A stretch of 64,000 bases of DNA from Hyphomicrobiales bacterium (GTDB lineage Bacteria > Pseudomonadota > Alphaproteobacteria > Rhizobiales > Beijerinckiaceae). The stretch lies in assembly GCA_028290705.1 (NCBI GenBank), contig JAQGJH010000145.1, positions 1-64,000 of the forward strand. Reading direction: 5' to 3'. Below, one piece after another: positions 1-8,630 of the stretch (its first letter is position 1; each line of letters opens with the position of its first letter). The notes beneath the pieces are model-generated. The model was not told the origin of the DNA, ran no database searches, and saw nothing but the letters and a program-made list of their open reading frames with translations. A program made the translations under genes and the position numbers.

Positions 1-1062
1 TCGCTGTGGTTCGGCCGCAACGAGGAATGCGGCCTGCGCTGCCCCTACCATGGCTGGAAGTTCGACACGACCGGCCAGTGCGTCGAGGTGCCGTCGGAGC
101 CCGCCGAGTCCGGCTACGCCAAGAAGATCAAGCTGAAGTCCTATCCGCTGATCGAGAAGGGCGGCATGCTCTGGACCTACATGGGTCCGCCGGAAGACCA
201 GCCGTCGCTGCCCGAGTGGGAATTCACCAACGTTCCGCTCGAGAACATTTTCGTGTCCAAGCGCCTCCAGGAGAACAACTGGCTGCAGGCGATGGAAGGC
301 GGCATCGACTCGAGCCACGTCTCGTTCCTGCATCGCGGCGATCTGAACAACGATCCGCTGTTCAAGGGCGCGGCCGGCAACAAGTACAATCTGGCGGACT
401 CGAAGCCCGTCTTCGAAGTCGTCGAGCATCCGGGCGGTCTCTACATCGGCGCCCGCCGCAACGCCGAGGAAGGCCGCTATTACTGGCGCATCACCCCGTG
501 GGTCATGCCGTCCTTCACGCTCGTTCCTCCGCGTGGCGATCATCCGATCCACGGCCACTTCTGGGTTCCGATCGACGACGAGAACTGCATCGCCTGGAGC
601 TTCGACTATCATCCCGTCCGCGCGCTCCACGAAGAAGAGCGCACCGCGATGCAGAACGGCAAGGGCATTCACGTGAGATACGTGCCCGGCACCTATCGTC
701 CGCTCGCCAACAAGGACAACGACTACCTGATCGATCGCGCAGCCCAGAAGGCCGGCAAGACGTTCAGTGGCGTCGAAGGCATCGGCATGCAGGATGCGTC
801 CCTACAGGAGTCGATGGGGCCGATCTGTGATCGCACCAAGGAAAACCTCGTCGGCACCGACAACGGCATCATCATGGCGCGTCACCGCCTGATGCGCGCC
901 GCCAAGGCGCTCGCCGAGAAGGGCACGCTGCCGCCGGGCCGCGATGCCGAGCATCAGAAGATCCGCTCGGCTGCCGTGATCCTGCCGCCGGATCAGCCCT
1001 ACAAGGACGCCGCCAAAGAGGCGCTCATCGCCAAGCCGGGCGTTGCCCAGGCCAGCGTCTGA
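1..1062 (+). CDS. Rieske [2Fe-2S] aromatic ring-hydroxylating oxygenase, large subunit (5'-truncated by window edge)
   Basis: Frame 1 is open from base 1 (SLWFGRNEECGLRCPYHGWKFDTTGQCVEVPSEP...) and contains the Rieske half-motif CPYHGW; continues in frame with ORF 88..1062. Confidence 0.9.
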   Translation, partial: SLWFGRNEECGLRCPYHGWKFDTTGQCVEVPSEPAESGYAKKIKLKSYPLIEKGGMLWTYMGPPEDQPSLPEWEFTNVPLENIFVSKRLQENNWLQAMEGGIDSSHVSFLHRGDLNNDPLFKGAAGNKYNLADSKPVFEVVEHPGGLYIGARRNAEEGRYYWRITPWVMPSFTLVPPRGDHPIHGHFWVPIDDENCIAWSFDYHPVRALHEEERTAMQNGKGIHVRYVPGTYRPLANKDNDYLIDRAAQKAGKTFSGVEGIGMQDASLQESMGPICDRTKENLVGTDNGIIMARHRLMRAAKALAEKGTLPPGRDAEHQKIRSAAVILPPDQPYKDAAKEALIAKPGVAQASV

Positions 1063-1075
1063 TCCAACATCCCGA

Positions 1076-1103
1076 CGCGGCGGCTTCTTCGGAAGCCGCC
1101 GCG
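1076..1103. other. Intercistronic perfect hairpin with UUCG tetraloop
   Basis: cgcggcggcttc-ttcg-gaagccgccgcg, 12-bp perfect stem, between the Rieske CDS and the next CDS; no T-tract. Confidence 0.8.
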
Positions 1104-1134
1104 CATCAACGACAACAACTCGTGGAGGCACGAC

Positions 1135-1653
1135 ATGCTGCTGAGTGAATCGGCCCGGATGACCACCGCCCACGAGGCGAAGTATCGCGTTCAATATCCA
1201 AATTCCAAGCCACGCGCCGTCAAGGTCATCGCACTCGACGAAGGCAGCGCGAAACTCGTGGACGACATTTCCAAGCAGGGCTGGCACGGGGCCGCCTTCT
1301 TTACGTCGCTGTCGTTCGACGCGGGCGCGGCGCCCGGAGCGGAAGGCAAGACCCTCAAGGCCTGGCTGAACGATCTCGCAGGCCGGACGCTCGATCTTGT
1401 CAGCGAAGTTGCGGCTTCGGATTGCGTCGTCGTGGTCGCCACGGCCGGCAAGGACGTGCAGTCGACCGCCATGATCGCCGAAGTCTGCGGCATGCATCAC
1501 AAGACGCTCATCGCGCTCGTGGTGCCGGACGAGGACGCGCCGGATGAGTCGATCGACGTCTCGCTGCGCGCTTTGCGTCCCTACGCCAAGATGCTCGTCA
1601 TTGCACACGGCCGGGACTACATCGAAGCCATGCTGACGGCCCTGAGGGCCTGA
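1135..1653 (+). CDS. Hypothetical protein (172 aa), probably co-transcribed with the Rieske oxygenase
   Basis: ORF with good SD (ggagg-cacgac-ATG), same strand, ~70 bp after the oxygenase. Confidence 0.7.
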   Translation: MLLSESARMTTAHEAKYRVQYPNSKPRAVKVIALDEGSAKLVDDISKQGWHGAAFFTSLSFDAGAAPGAEGKTLKAWLNDLAGRTLDLVSEVAASDCVVVVATAGKDVQSTAMIAEVCGMHHKTLIALVVPDEDAPDESIDVSLRALRPYAKMLVIAHGRDYIEAMLTALRA

Positions 1654-1679
1654 CGCGCTTCCATCGATCCAGGCATAAA

Positions 1680-1707
1680 AAAACGCCGGCGTTTCCGCCG
1701 GCGTTTT
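1680..1707. terminator. Bidirectional intrinsic terminator between convergent genes
   Basis: AAAACGCCGGCG-TTTC-CGCCGGCGTTTT, A-tract and T-tract flanks; sits between convergent CDS ends. Confidence 0.9.
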
Positions 1708-1728
1708 CTTTTGTCGAGGCCGGGAGCC

Positions 1729-4002
1729 TCAGGCCATGCCGGCCTTCAGGCGGTCCGGCGTGAACGGCGCCTGACGCATGCGCACGCCGGTGGCGTCGTA
1801 GATCGCATTGGCGATCGCAGCCGCAACCGGGCGCATGGAGCCTTCGCCCGCACCTGTGGGCGGCAGGTTCTGGCGATTGATCAGCACGACGTCGACTTCG
1901 ACGGGGCGCTCGGTGAAGTCGAGAATCGGATAGGTCTCCCAATCGACGCTGGTGACGTTCTCCTTCGAGAACTTCACCTCTTCGTGCGTGGCGCGGCTGA
2001 GCGCCTGGCAGACGTTGCCCTCGATACCCTGCGTCAGCAGGCGCGGATTGATCACGACGCCGCAATCATGCGAGACCGTGAACTTCTTGCCCCGCACCTT
2101 TCCGGTCTTCATGTCGACCTCGACCTCCGCAATCACCGCGACACGCGTGCCGTTGCGCTGAGAATAGGCGATGCCCTGGCCGATCGCGAGATCGCCGTTG
2201 CGCTGCTTGCGGGCTTCCGTGCGGCGCTGCCATCCGGCCTTGTCGGCCGCGGCCTTGATCAGGTCGCGGTCGCGCGGATCGCCCACCAGGGCCAGGCGCA
2301 TTTCCACCGGGTCCTTGCCGGTCGCGAACGCCACTTCGTCGATGAAGCTTTCATTGGCGAAGTGAATTTCCGGTCCCAGCGGATCGCGCAGATGCGACGA
2401 GCGCAGCGGCGAGACGGCGTCGAGCAGCGGAGCGATGGTTTCCCACGTCTGCTGCTTCACCGGAAACACGTAGGATTCGGCCGGCGTGCCATACACGTTG
2501 CCGGGCTTCGGCGTGGCGCCCAGCATCTGGCCGCCGAGCAGATCTTCCGGCTTGCTTTCGTTGGACGACACGTTCAGCCGGTCGAAGCTCTTCGAATGGA
2601 AGTGCCACGCGATGATGTTGTTGTCCTTGTCGAGGCCAGCCCGCACCTTGTGGACGGAGGCTGGCGCCTTCGGACCCCAGCCCGTGCCTTCGTTGCGCAT
2701 TCCCTGATAACGCACCGGCTTGCCGGTGGCTTTCGAGAAGATGGCCGCATAGGCCGCCGCGTCGCCCGCGTCGTTGCGTCCGTACGAACCCGGACCCGCA
2801 ACCCAGATCGCATGCACGCTTTCGGGTTTGATTCCCAGGATCGTCGCCACGCCATCTCCGGCGAAATGCGGCTTCTGCGAACCGGTCCAGAGCGTCGTGG
2901 TGCCGTTCGGCTGGTAATCCACGACCGCGCAGGCCGGACCCATGCTGGCATGCGTCTGGAAAGGCCACTCGTAGGTGGCCTCGATGATTCGTGCCGCCTG
3001 CTTGAAGGCCTCCTCGACCTTTTCGGGCTCCTTGAGCATCTTGCCTTCGCCGCCGGACTTCACGACCTTGGCGTTGCGGATGTGATCGTAGATGTCCTTC
3101 TGCTCGGGGAACGGAGGCTTGACCTCCGACCACGTGACCTGCAGCTGGCGCATCGCCTTGATGGCGTCCCACTCCTTCGGCGCGACGACGCCCAGGAAAG
3201 CCTTCTCCCAGACGACTTTTGCGCCCGGAATGTCCTTGATGGACGCCTCGTCGACGGCGGTCGGCACGGAGCCTGCGACCGGCGGCATGATCATGCGGGC
3301 GTGCAGCATGCCCGGCACCTTGATGTCGGTGACGAAGTCGCCCGTACCCATCAGCTTGTAGGCGACGTCGCGACGCGGCGCGGAAGTTCCATAGACCTTG
3401 TAGTCCTTCGGGTCCTTCAGCTTGGCGCGGGTCTTCATCGACAGGTTGTTGCCGATCTGCCCGTTCCACTCGACTTCCGTGTCGAACCAGCGGCCGCCGA
3501 TCAACTCGCCATACGAGACTTTCTTGGCGGGCGTGCTCTTCGACGAGATCACGCCATTGGCGGTCGTCAGGTCTTCCACCGGCACGCCGAGCTGCTTGGA
3601 CGCCATTTCGAGCATCACGAAGCGGGCTTCGGCAGCCGCGTTGCGCAGCGTCGCGCCGCCGTGAGACACGCCGGTCGAGCCCGATGCGCCACCCTGGTTG
3701 AGGCTGGTGCCGGAATCGCCCGCGAGCACGAGGACGCGTTCCGCCGGGAGATCGAGTTCTTCGGCGACCATCTGGGCGACGCCGACGTCGGTGCCCTGGC
3801 CCATGTCCATCTTGCCGAAATAAGCCACGGCGGAACCGTCGGCCTGGATCGACACGTAGGAAGCTAGTTTTCGGGGATCGAGCGGCGGACGCTTTTCGAG
3901 GCCGTTGGTGGCCGCTTGAGCGACGTGGCCCGGCATCAGCACCGAAACCGTGAGCGCGCCCGCGCCACCGAGGAAATGACGGCGATTGGGATGAGTGTTC
4001 AT
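1729..4002 (-). CDS. Xanthine dehydrogenase family molybdopterin-binding subunit (isoquinoline 1-oxidoreductase beta-like), Tat signal
   Basis: MNTHPNRRHFLGGAGALTVSVLMPGHVAQA (twin-Arg signal); KMDMGQGTDVGVAQMVAEEL, GAGEGSMRPVAAAIANAI motifs. Confidence 0.9.
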   Translation of the reverse strand: MNTHPNRRHFLGGAGALTVSVLMPGHVAQAATNGLEKRPPLDPRKLASYVSIQADGSAVAYFGKMDMGQGTDVGVAQMVAEELDLPAERVLVLAGDSGTSLNQGGASGSTGVSHGGATLRNAAAEARFVMLEMASKQLGVPVEDLTTANGVISSKSTPAKKVSYGELIGGRWFDTEVEWNGQIGNNLSMKTRAKLKDPKDYKVYGTSAPRRDVAYKLMGTGDFVTDIKVPGMLHARMIMPPVAGSVPTAVDEASIKDIPGAKVVWEKAFLGVVAPKEWDAIKAMRQLQVTWSEVKPPFPEQKDIYDHIRNAKVVKSGGEGKMLKEPEKVEEAFKQAARIIEATYEWPFQTHASMGPACAVVDYQPNGTTTLWTGSQKPHFAGDGVATILGIKPESVHAIWVAGPGSYGRNDAGDAAAYAAIFSKATGKPVRYQGMRNEGTGWGPKAPASVHKVRAGLDKDNNIIAWHFHSKSFDRLNVSSNESKPEDLLGGQMLGATPKPGNVYGTPAESYVFPVKQQTWETIAPLLDAVSPLRSSHLRDPLGPEIHFANESFIDEVAFATGKDPVEMRLALVGDPRDRDLIKAAADKAGWQRRTEARKQRNGDLAIGQGIAYSQRNGTRVAVIAEVEVDMKTGKVRGKKFTVSHDCGVVINPRLLTQGIEGNVCQALSRATHEEVKFSKENVTSVDWETYPILDFTERPVEVDVVLINRQNLPPTGAGEGSMRPVAAAIANAIYDATGVRMRQAPFTPDRLKAGMA

Positions 4003-4013
4003 GCTGGCCTCCC

Positions 4014-4475
4014 TCACGCCATTGCGGCGCGCTTGACGGCGCGCATGATGGAAACATGTGTCGCACAACGGCATTTCAGACCCGTCAGGGCCTCTTCGAT
4101 CTGCGCGTCGGTCGGCTTGGGGGTGGTCTCGAGCAGGGAAACGGTGGTCATCACCCAGCCGTTCATGCAATAGCCGCATTGCGGCACCTGCTCTTCGATG
4201 AAGGCGGCGAGCACCTTGTGCGGCTGGCCGTCCTTCACGAGGCCGCCCATTGTGGTGATCTTGCCGGCGCCCAGCGAATCGACGGGCGTCACGCAGGAGC
4301 GCACGGGCTGGCCATCGACCAGAACCGTGCAGGCGCCACACTGGGCGAGGCCGCAGCCGAATTTGGGGTTCTTGAGCCCGAGATCGTCGCGCAGGGCATA
4401 GAGCAGCGGCATGTCCGGATCTGCGTCTATGCTGTGCGCCTTCCCATCGACGTTGAGTTCGATGCGTTTGGCCAC
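4014..4475 (-). CDS. (2Fe-2S)-binding protein, isoquinoline 1-oxidoreductase alpha-like
   Basis: CGLAQCGACTVLVDGQPVRSC and CGYCMNGWVM...CRCATHVSIMRAV cysteine motifs; GTG start at 4475 preceded by GGAGGACAAC rather than the upstream ATG at 4505. Confidence 0.9.
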   Translation of the reverse strand: MAKRIELNVDGKAHSIDADPDMPLLYALRDDLGLKNPKFGCGLAQCGACTVLVDGQPVRSCVTPVDSLGAGKITTMGGLVKDGQPHKVLAAFIEEQVPQCGYCMNGWVMTTVSLLETTPKPTDAQIEEALTGLKCRCATHVSIMRAVKRAAMA

Positions 4476-4636
4476 GTTGTCCTCCTTGGATTTCTTCGGG
4501 ATCATACATCCCGTTGGCGCGGCATTCTGTCAGGTTTGGAGCGTTCGTAAAGTGCGTATCTCGCCGCCGGCGCCGAACCGCCTTAAATACGTGCATGCGG
4601 CATGGTCGCGCCGCAGCCGGAAAGGACCACGGCAGG

Positions 4637-5182
4637 ATGACGGACTTCTATCGGCAGGCCGGGGACGAGGCCGCGCCGCTCATTCTCACGGCTTTGATGG
4701 AGGACGCGGCCGCGCAGCGCTTCGACCTCATGCGCCGCGCCTATTTTCCGCCCGAGCGCAACAAGATCGCCGCGCATCTCACGATGTTTCACGCGCTTCC
4801 CGGCAGCGCGCTCGGAGATCTGGAGGACGAGCTTGCCGAGCGCTGCTGGCGGATGGAGGCGATCGAAGCGCGCGCGGCCGAACTGCGGTTCACGGGACAC
4901 GGCGTCGCCATCGGCATCGATGCGCCGCCGCTCGAGGCCCTGCGCATCGGCATCGCGCAATCCTGGCTCGACCGTCTCACGGCGCAGGACCGGCAGCGTT
5001 ATCGCCCGCACGTGACCGTCCAGAACAAGGTGTCGCCCGAGCGCGCCCGCAAAACCTTCGATGCGCTGCAGTCTGTGTTCGAGCCCTGGAGTTTTCTCAT
5101 CGAAGGCGTCGAACTCTGGCATTATCGCGGCGGCCCCTGGGAGCGCGCCGCGACGTTCCCGTTCGGCGGAGCGCCCGCCTAG
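4637..5182 (+). CDS. 2'-5' RNA ligase / 2H phosphoesterase family protein
   Basis: Two HxTx-type motifs: HLTMF and HVTVQ. Confidence 0.85.
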   Translation: MTDFYRQAGDEAAPLILTALMEDAAAQRFDLMRRAYFPPERNKIAAHLTMFHALPGSALGDLEDELAERCWRMEAIEARAAELRFTGHGVAIGIDAPPLEALRIGIAQSWLDRLTAQDRQRYRPHVTVQNKVSPERARKTFDALQSVFEPWSFLIEGVELWHYRGGPWERAATFPFGGAPA

Positions 5183-6075
5183 GATTTCAGCACGATGCAA
5201 CTCCCGCCCTTGCCCCGGATCTGAGTGCACAAGGTGTCGGCTGCGGCGCGCGTCTGCGCCGGCACTCGCACGCGGTAGAACGCCCGTGTGCCGCGATGCC
5301 GGAGGCGCGTGCCGATGATCATCGGCTGGCGATCCGCAATCAATGTCGCGAGACTGCGTTGGGCGCGCTGATAGGACGCGAGCGCCAGGCTGCGCGAGAA
5401 GTTCCCCGCGAGTTGCACGCCCCAGGGGGCGAAAGGCGCGGAGGCGATCATCGGTCCCGATCCTGGCCGCCCGAGCCTCGCCACGACGGTCAGGCAAGAG
5501 GGCGGCTTCTCGGCGGTCAGATCGGCGTCGCTGCGCGCGCCTTCGGCCCAGTCTTCCGCCGGCGAACCCGTAATCGCCAGCACGTAGTCTCGCGTTTCGG
5601 CCGGCAGTCCGCCCCTGCTGGCCTGCCAGGCGGAAACGCGACCCGGACCGCCATTATAGGCTGCGGCTGCCAGGCCCAGGTTACCGAACCGCGTCCGCAG
5701 GTCCCGCAGCAGCCGCGCCGAGGCCGGGATGGCCTGTTCGGGATCGAACGGGTCGAGAAGCCCACGTTCCGCCGCCGTGCCCGGCATGAACTGCGCGATG
5801 CCTTGCGCGCCGGCCGGGCTGACGACATGCGGACGAAACGAACTCTCGCGAAAAATCAGGCGAGTGAAAAACTCGACCGGCAGATTTTCGTTTCTGGCGG
5901 AGGTTTCGATCAGCCGGCACATGGCTTCGCGCACCGTCTCGCCGCCGCCGCTCTGCTGCGCCGAGACTGGCGCGCGGCTTTCGTCGTCGCGTTCGGCGCG
6001 CGCGGGCGATGCACTCGCCACAAGGCCTGCAACGAGCGCCATCGCACATCTGAGCTGGAGAAATTTTGATGTCAT
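5179..6075 (-). CDS. Lytic transglycosylase (SLT domain), signal peptide
   Basis: FRESSFRPHVVSPAGAQGIAQFMPGTA...AAYNGGPGRV SLT motifs; N-terminal signal sequence. Confidence 0.9.
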   Translation of the reverse strand: MTSKFLQLRCAMALVAGLVASASPARAERDDESRAPVSAQQSGGGETVREAMCRLIETSARNENLPVEFFTRLIFRESSFRPHVVSPAGAQGIAQFMPGTAAERGLLDPFDPEQAIPASARLLRDLRTRFGNLGLAAAAYNGGPGRVSAWQASRGGLPAETRDYVLAITGSPAEDWAEGARSDADLTAEKPPSCLTVVARLGRPGSGPMIASAPFAPWGVQLAGNFSRSLALASYQRAQRSLATLIADRQPMIIGTRLRHRGTRAFYRVRVPAQTRAAADTLCTQIRGKGGSCIVLKS

Positions 6076-6315
6076 GTGCAATAGCATACCGACCTTGTTC
6101 GCGACTTGATCCCGTTCACTCCGGGAGGCAAGCTCACTCTTGCTGGATTGGCTAAAATGTAGCGTAATTGAGAGAGCAGACTCCGCACTCGTCATAAAAT
6201 CCACGCGTCCATGTGCCAGATCAAGGACGCTGCGATTCTGACGGCGGAACATGCTCACTGGGCATGCCGGCGCGACAAGCAGCACGACGAGAAGCTGCAT
6301 GCGGGAGGCGGAAAC

Positions 6316-6624
6316 ATGCAATACCTGAGAACACGGCGCGCAACCAATGTTGGCGAGTTGGCAGCCGGCGCTCCAGCAGGGCACTTGCCTCGCACGACGC
6401 GCTCATCGGTGGTCTTCGGTCCCGATGAAATCCGCGTGATGCGGACGGCGCTCGATCGCTCCTGGGAAGCACTCTCCTTCGCGCGCTGGCAGGACGACAT
6501 GGACAAGCGCCGCACGCGCGAGCGCTTGGCGCGCGCCATTCTCCATGAGGCAGCGCGCGGCGAGCGCAGCGTGGGCACGCTCACCGACAATGCACTGGGA
6601 AGTCTCGAGCCGCGATCGTCTTGA
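6316..6624 (+). CDS. Hypothetical protein
   Basis: In-frame ATG with upstream GGAGG within ORF 6211..6624; no recognised domain. Confidence 0.5.
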   Translation: MQYLRTRRATNVGELAAGAPAGHLPRTTRSSVVFGPDEIRVMRTALDRSWEALSFARWQDDMDKRRTRERLARAILHEAARGERSVGTLTDNALGSLEPRSS

Positions 6625-6640
6625 TGAGAAAGGCGCCGAC

Positions 6641-6976
6641 ATGGCCACGTTCCAGATTCGCTTTCTGAAAGACGTCTGCAACGATACCGGTCATCTGCGC
6701 TGCATCCTGCAGCGCACGATCGTCGTTGAGGCCGTCGACGGGGACAGCGCGACCCGGGAGGCGAGGCGGCTCTTCTGCGCCAGGGAGCGCATCGGAAACT
6801 GGCGCGATCACGCCGACAGGCTGGAAGTCGAGCAGGTCACCTGGTGCGCCGAAGCGCCACCGACGACGTTTCGCTCTGTCTCGCGGAGCGACGCGGTGCG
6901 GGAGCGCAAGTCTGGAGCGGGCGATGAGAATCGAACTCACGACATACAGCTTGGGAAGCTGTCGTTCTACCACTGA
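6641..6976 (+). CDS. Hypothetical protein whose annotated 3' end runs antisense through a tRNA gene
   Basis: N-terminal part looks plausible (MATFQIRFLKDVCNDTGHLRC...); the C-terminal ENRTHDIQLGKLSFYH is translated from the tRNA complement. Confidence 0.4.
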   Translation: MATFQIRFLKDVCNDTGHLRCILQRTIVVEAVDGDSATREARRLFCARERIGNWRDHADRLEVEQVTWCAEAPPTTFRSVSRSDAVRERKSGAGDENRTHDIQLGKLSFYH

Positions 6977-6987
6977 ACTACGCCCGC
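6913..6987 (-). tRNA. tRNA-Gly (CCC anticodon), CCA encoded
   Basis: Reverse complement GCGGGCGTAGTTCAGTGGTAGAACGACAGCTTCCCAAGCTGTATGTCGTGAGTTCGATTCTCATCGCCCGCTCCA folds as a cloverleaf; anticodon loop TTCCCAA. Confidence 0.95.
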
Positions 6988-7263
6988 GGATCACCAAGGA
7001 TCACGCCGCACCATAGACCGTTCGCGGCTCCGCTTTCAAGCGGCCTTAGCTCCTAACCGGTCGCATCGCCGCTGGAGCCAAGCAGGCATTCCATCGCTCA
7101 AAGCTCAGCCTTCGGAAGTGTTCATGGGTGGCGCCATCCGGAATTGAACATTCAACTGGCGTCAGGAAAATACGCAGCTTGGAACCGCTCCAGACAAGGT
7201 GAGTTACGTCCCTGCTTCAACGTCCGGGAAACTGGGCCTTACTTGCAAGCGGAGGATCAAGTC

Positions 7264-8535
7264 ATGCGAAACACCTTATTGATGACGGTAGCGGCTGCCG
7301 CCCTGTCCTTGAACGTTGCCGCAGTAACCGCGCAGGAATCACAACGCTCCACTGGCGCATCTTCGCCCGGCTCGTCCAGTGAAGCGCCGCGCGGCAAGGG
7401 TGAGAACCAGTCCGAGAAGGCCAGCCCGCAGGCGTCCGACAAGGCGGGCGGCCAGCAGGGCCAGCGCGCTTCAGAGGGCCGTTCGCAGGGAGCTTCCGAG
7501 AGAGCGCAGGGCAGTTCCGAGACATCGAAGCCGGAAGGCCGCGGCGTCGGTTCGGCTCAGAGCGGGGATAAAGCGTCTTCGCCGTCTGCGTCCCAGCCGC
7601 GTTCGAGCGCCGCTGACGACAAGCAGAAGGGTTCGGCCACAGGTCAGAAGTCGACCGCCGAGACCGAAAAGCCGGACCGGAGCGGCACGCGCGGCACGAC
7701 CGCGACCGGGGCGGACGGCAAGACCAAGACGAGTTCGGACTCCCGCCCGGAAAGCTCCGACACGAAGAACTCTGCCAGTGAGCGCAGTGGTGCGGAGCGG
7801 AGTGGCGCCACCGGCGCAGGCGGCGACCGCAAGGCGACCGATCGCAACGCCAACGAGCGCACCGGCTCCGATCGCACCCGGGATTCGGCTCAGGGTCCGG
7901 ATCGCGATGGCGCGGCCTCGACGCGCACCACCGGCACGCAGACGGAGCGGTCAGGCTCTGGCGGCAGCGCCAACGTTCAGGTGCGTGGTGAACTCAACAT
8001 CGAGCGCGAAGCCGCGACCCGCGTCCACGAGCGTCTCATCAGGGATCGCGGATCCAACACCGACGTCAACATCTCGGTGAACATCGGTGGGCGTCTTCCC
8101 GATCGTGTCCGGTCGCGTCCGGTCCCGCGTGAAATCGTCGAGATCTCGCCGCGCTTCCGCGACTATGAATATGTCGTGGTGCGCGACGAGATCGTCATCG
8201 TCGAGCCCAAGACCAAGAAGGTCGTGACGATCATCTCGAGCAGCGGCTCGGGTGGCGGCAAGGCCACGCGCCACAGCGTCACCCTCAGCTCAAGCCAGCG
8301 CGACGTGGTGAAGCGCGACATCCTGAAGACGCGCACCAGCTCTTCGCGAAACGCAGATCTCAACATCGAGCTGCGGGAAGGCGTGCGCCTCCCCGAGCGG
8401 GTCACGCTGCTGACGCTGCCCACGGAAGTCTGGCGGGAAGTGCCTGCCCTGAAGGAATATCGCTACGTGGTGATCGAGGACGAGGTCGTGCTCGTCGATC
8501 CCGACAGCCGCGAAGTGATCGAAATCATTCGCTGA
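7264..8535 (+). CDS. Secreted protein with a Ser/Gly/Thr-rich low-complexity region and two C-terminal DUF1236-like modules
   Basis: Signal MRNTLLMTVAAAALSLNVAAVTAQ; two related modules ending ..YEYVVVRDEIVIVEPKTKKVVTII and ..YRYVVIEDEVVLVDPDSREVIEII. Confidence 0.8.
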   Translation: MRNTLLMTVAAAALSLNVAAVTAQESQRSTGASSPGSSSEAPRGKGENQSEKASPQASDKAGGQQGQRASEGRSQGASERAQGSSETSKPEGRGVGSAQSGDKASSPSASQPRSSAADDKQKGSATGQKSTAETEKPDRSGTRGTTATGADGKTKTSSDSRPESSDTKNSASERSGAERSGATGAGGDRKATDRNANERTGSDRTRDSAQGPDRDGAASTRTTGTQTERSGSGGSANVQVRGELNIEREAATRVHERLIRDRGSNTDVNISVNIGGRLPDRVRSRPVPREIVEISPRFRDYEYVVVRDEIVIVEPKTKKVVTIISSSGSGGGKATRHSVTLSSSQRDVVKRDILKTRTSSSRNADLNIELREGVRLPERVTLLTLPTEVWREVPALKEYRYVVIEDEVVLVDPDSREVIEIIR

Positions 8536-8548
8536 GGCGGCAATCTGG

Positions 8549-8577
8549 AAGGCCGGGCAGTGTGCCCGGCCTTTTTT
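8549..8577 (+). terminator. Intrinsic terminator
   Basis: aaggccgggca-gtg-tgcccggcctt followed by TTTT. Confidence 0.9.
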
Positions 8578-8630
8578 CTCAACCGCCATGGGTGCTTGAC
8601 GAAAGTCATGGGCTGACACATTGCATCGGC

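Noticed and set aside
1711-3867. 718-aa plus-strand ORF
   Set aside because: Antisense shadow of the molybdopterin-binding subunit CDS; Arg/His-rich translation typical of GC-rich complementary frames.
6726-7016. ORFs ending MRIELTTYSLGSCRSTTELRPR / ENRTHDIQLGKLSFYH
   Set aside because: Well-known artefact of translating across a tRNA-Gly gene; used as tRNA evidence instead.
7185-7220. EcfG-type general stress promoter (GGAAC-N16-AGTT) before the DUF1236 gene
   Set aside because: Only a partial match to GGAAC-N16/17-CGTT; too weak without TSS data, though the gene type is plausible.
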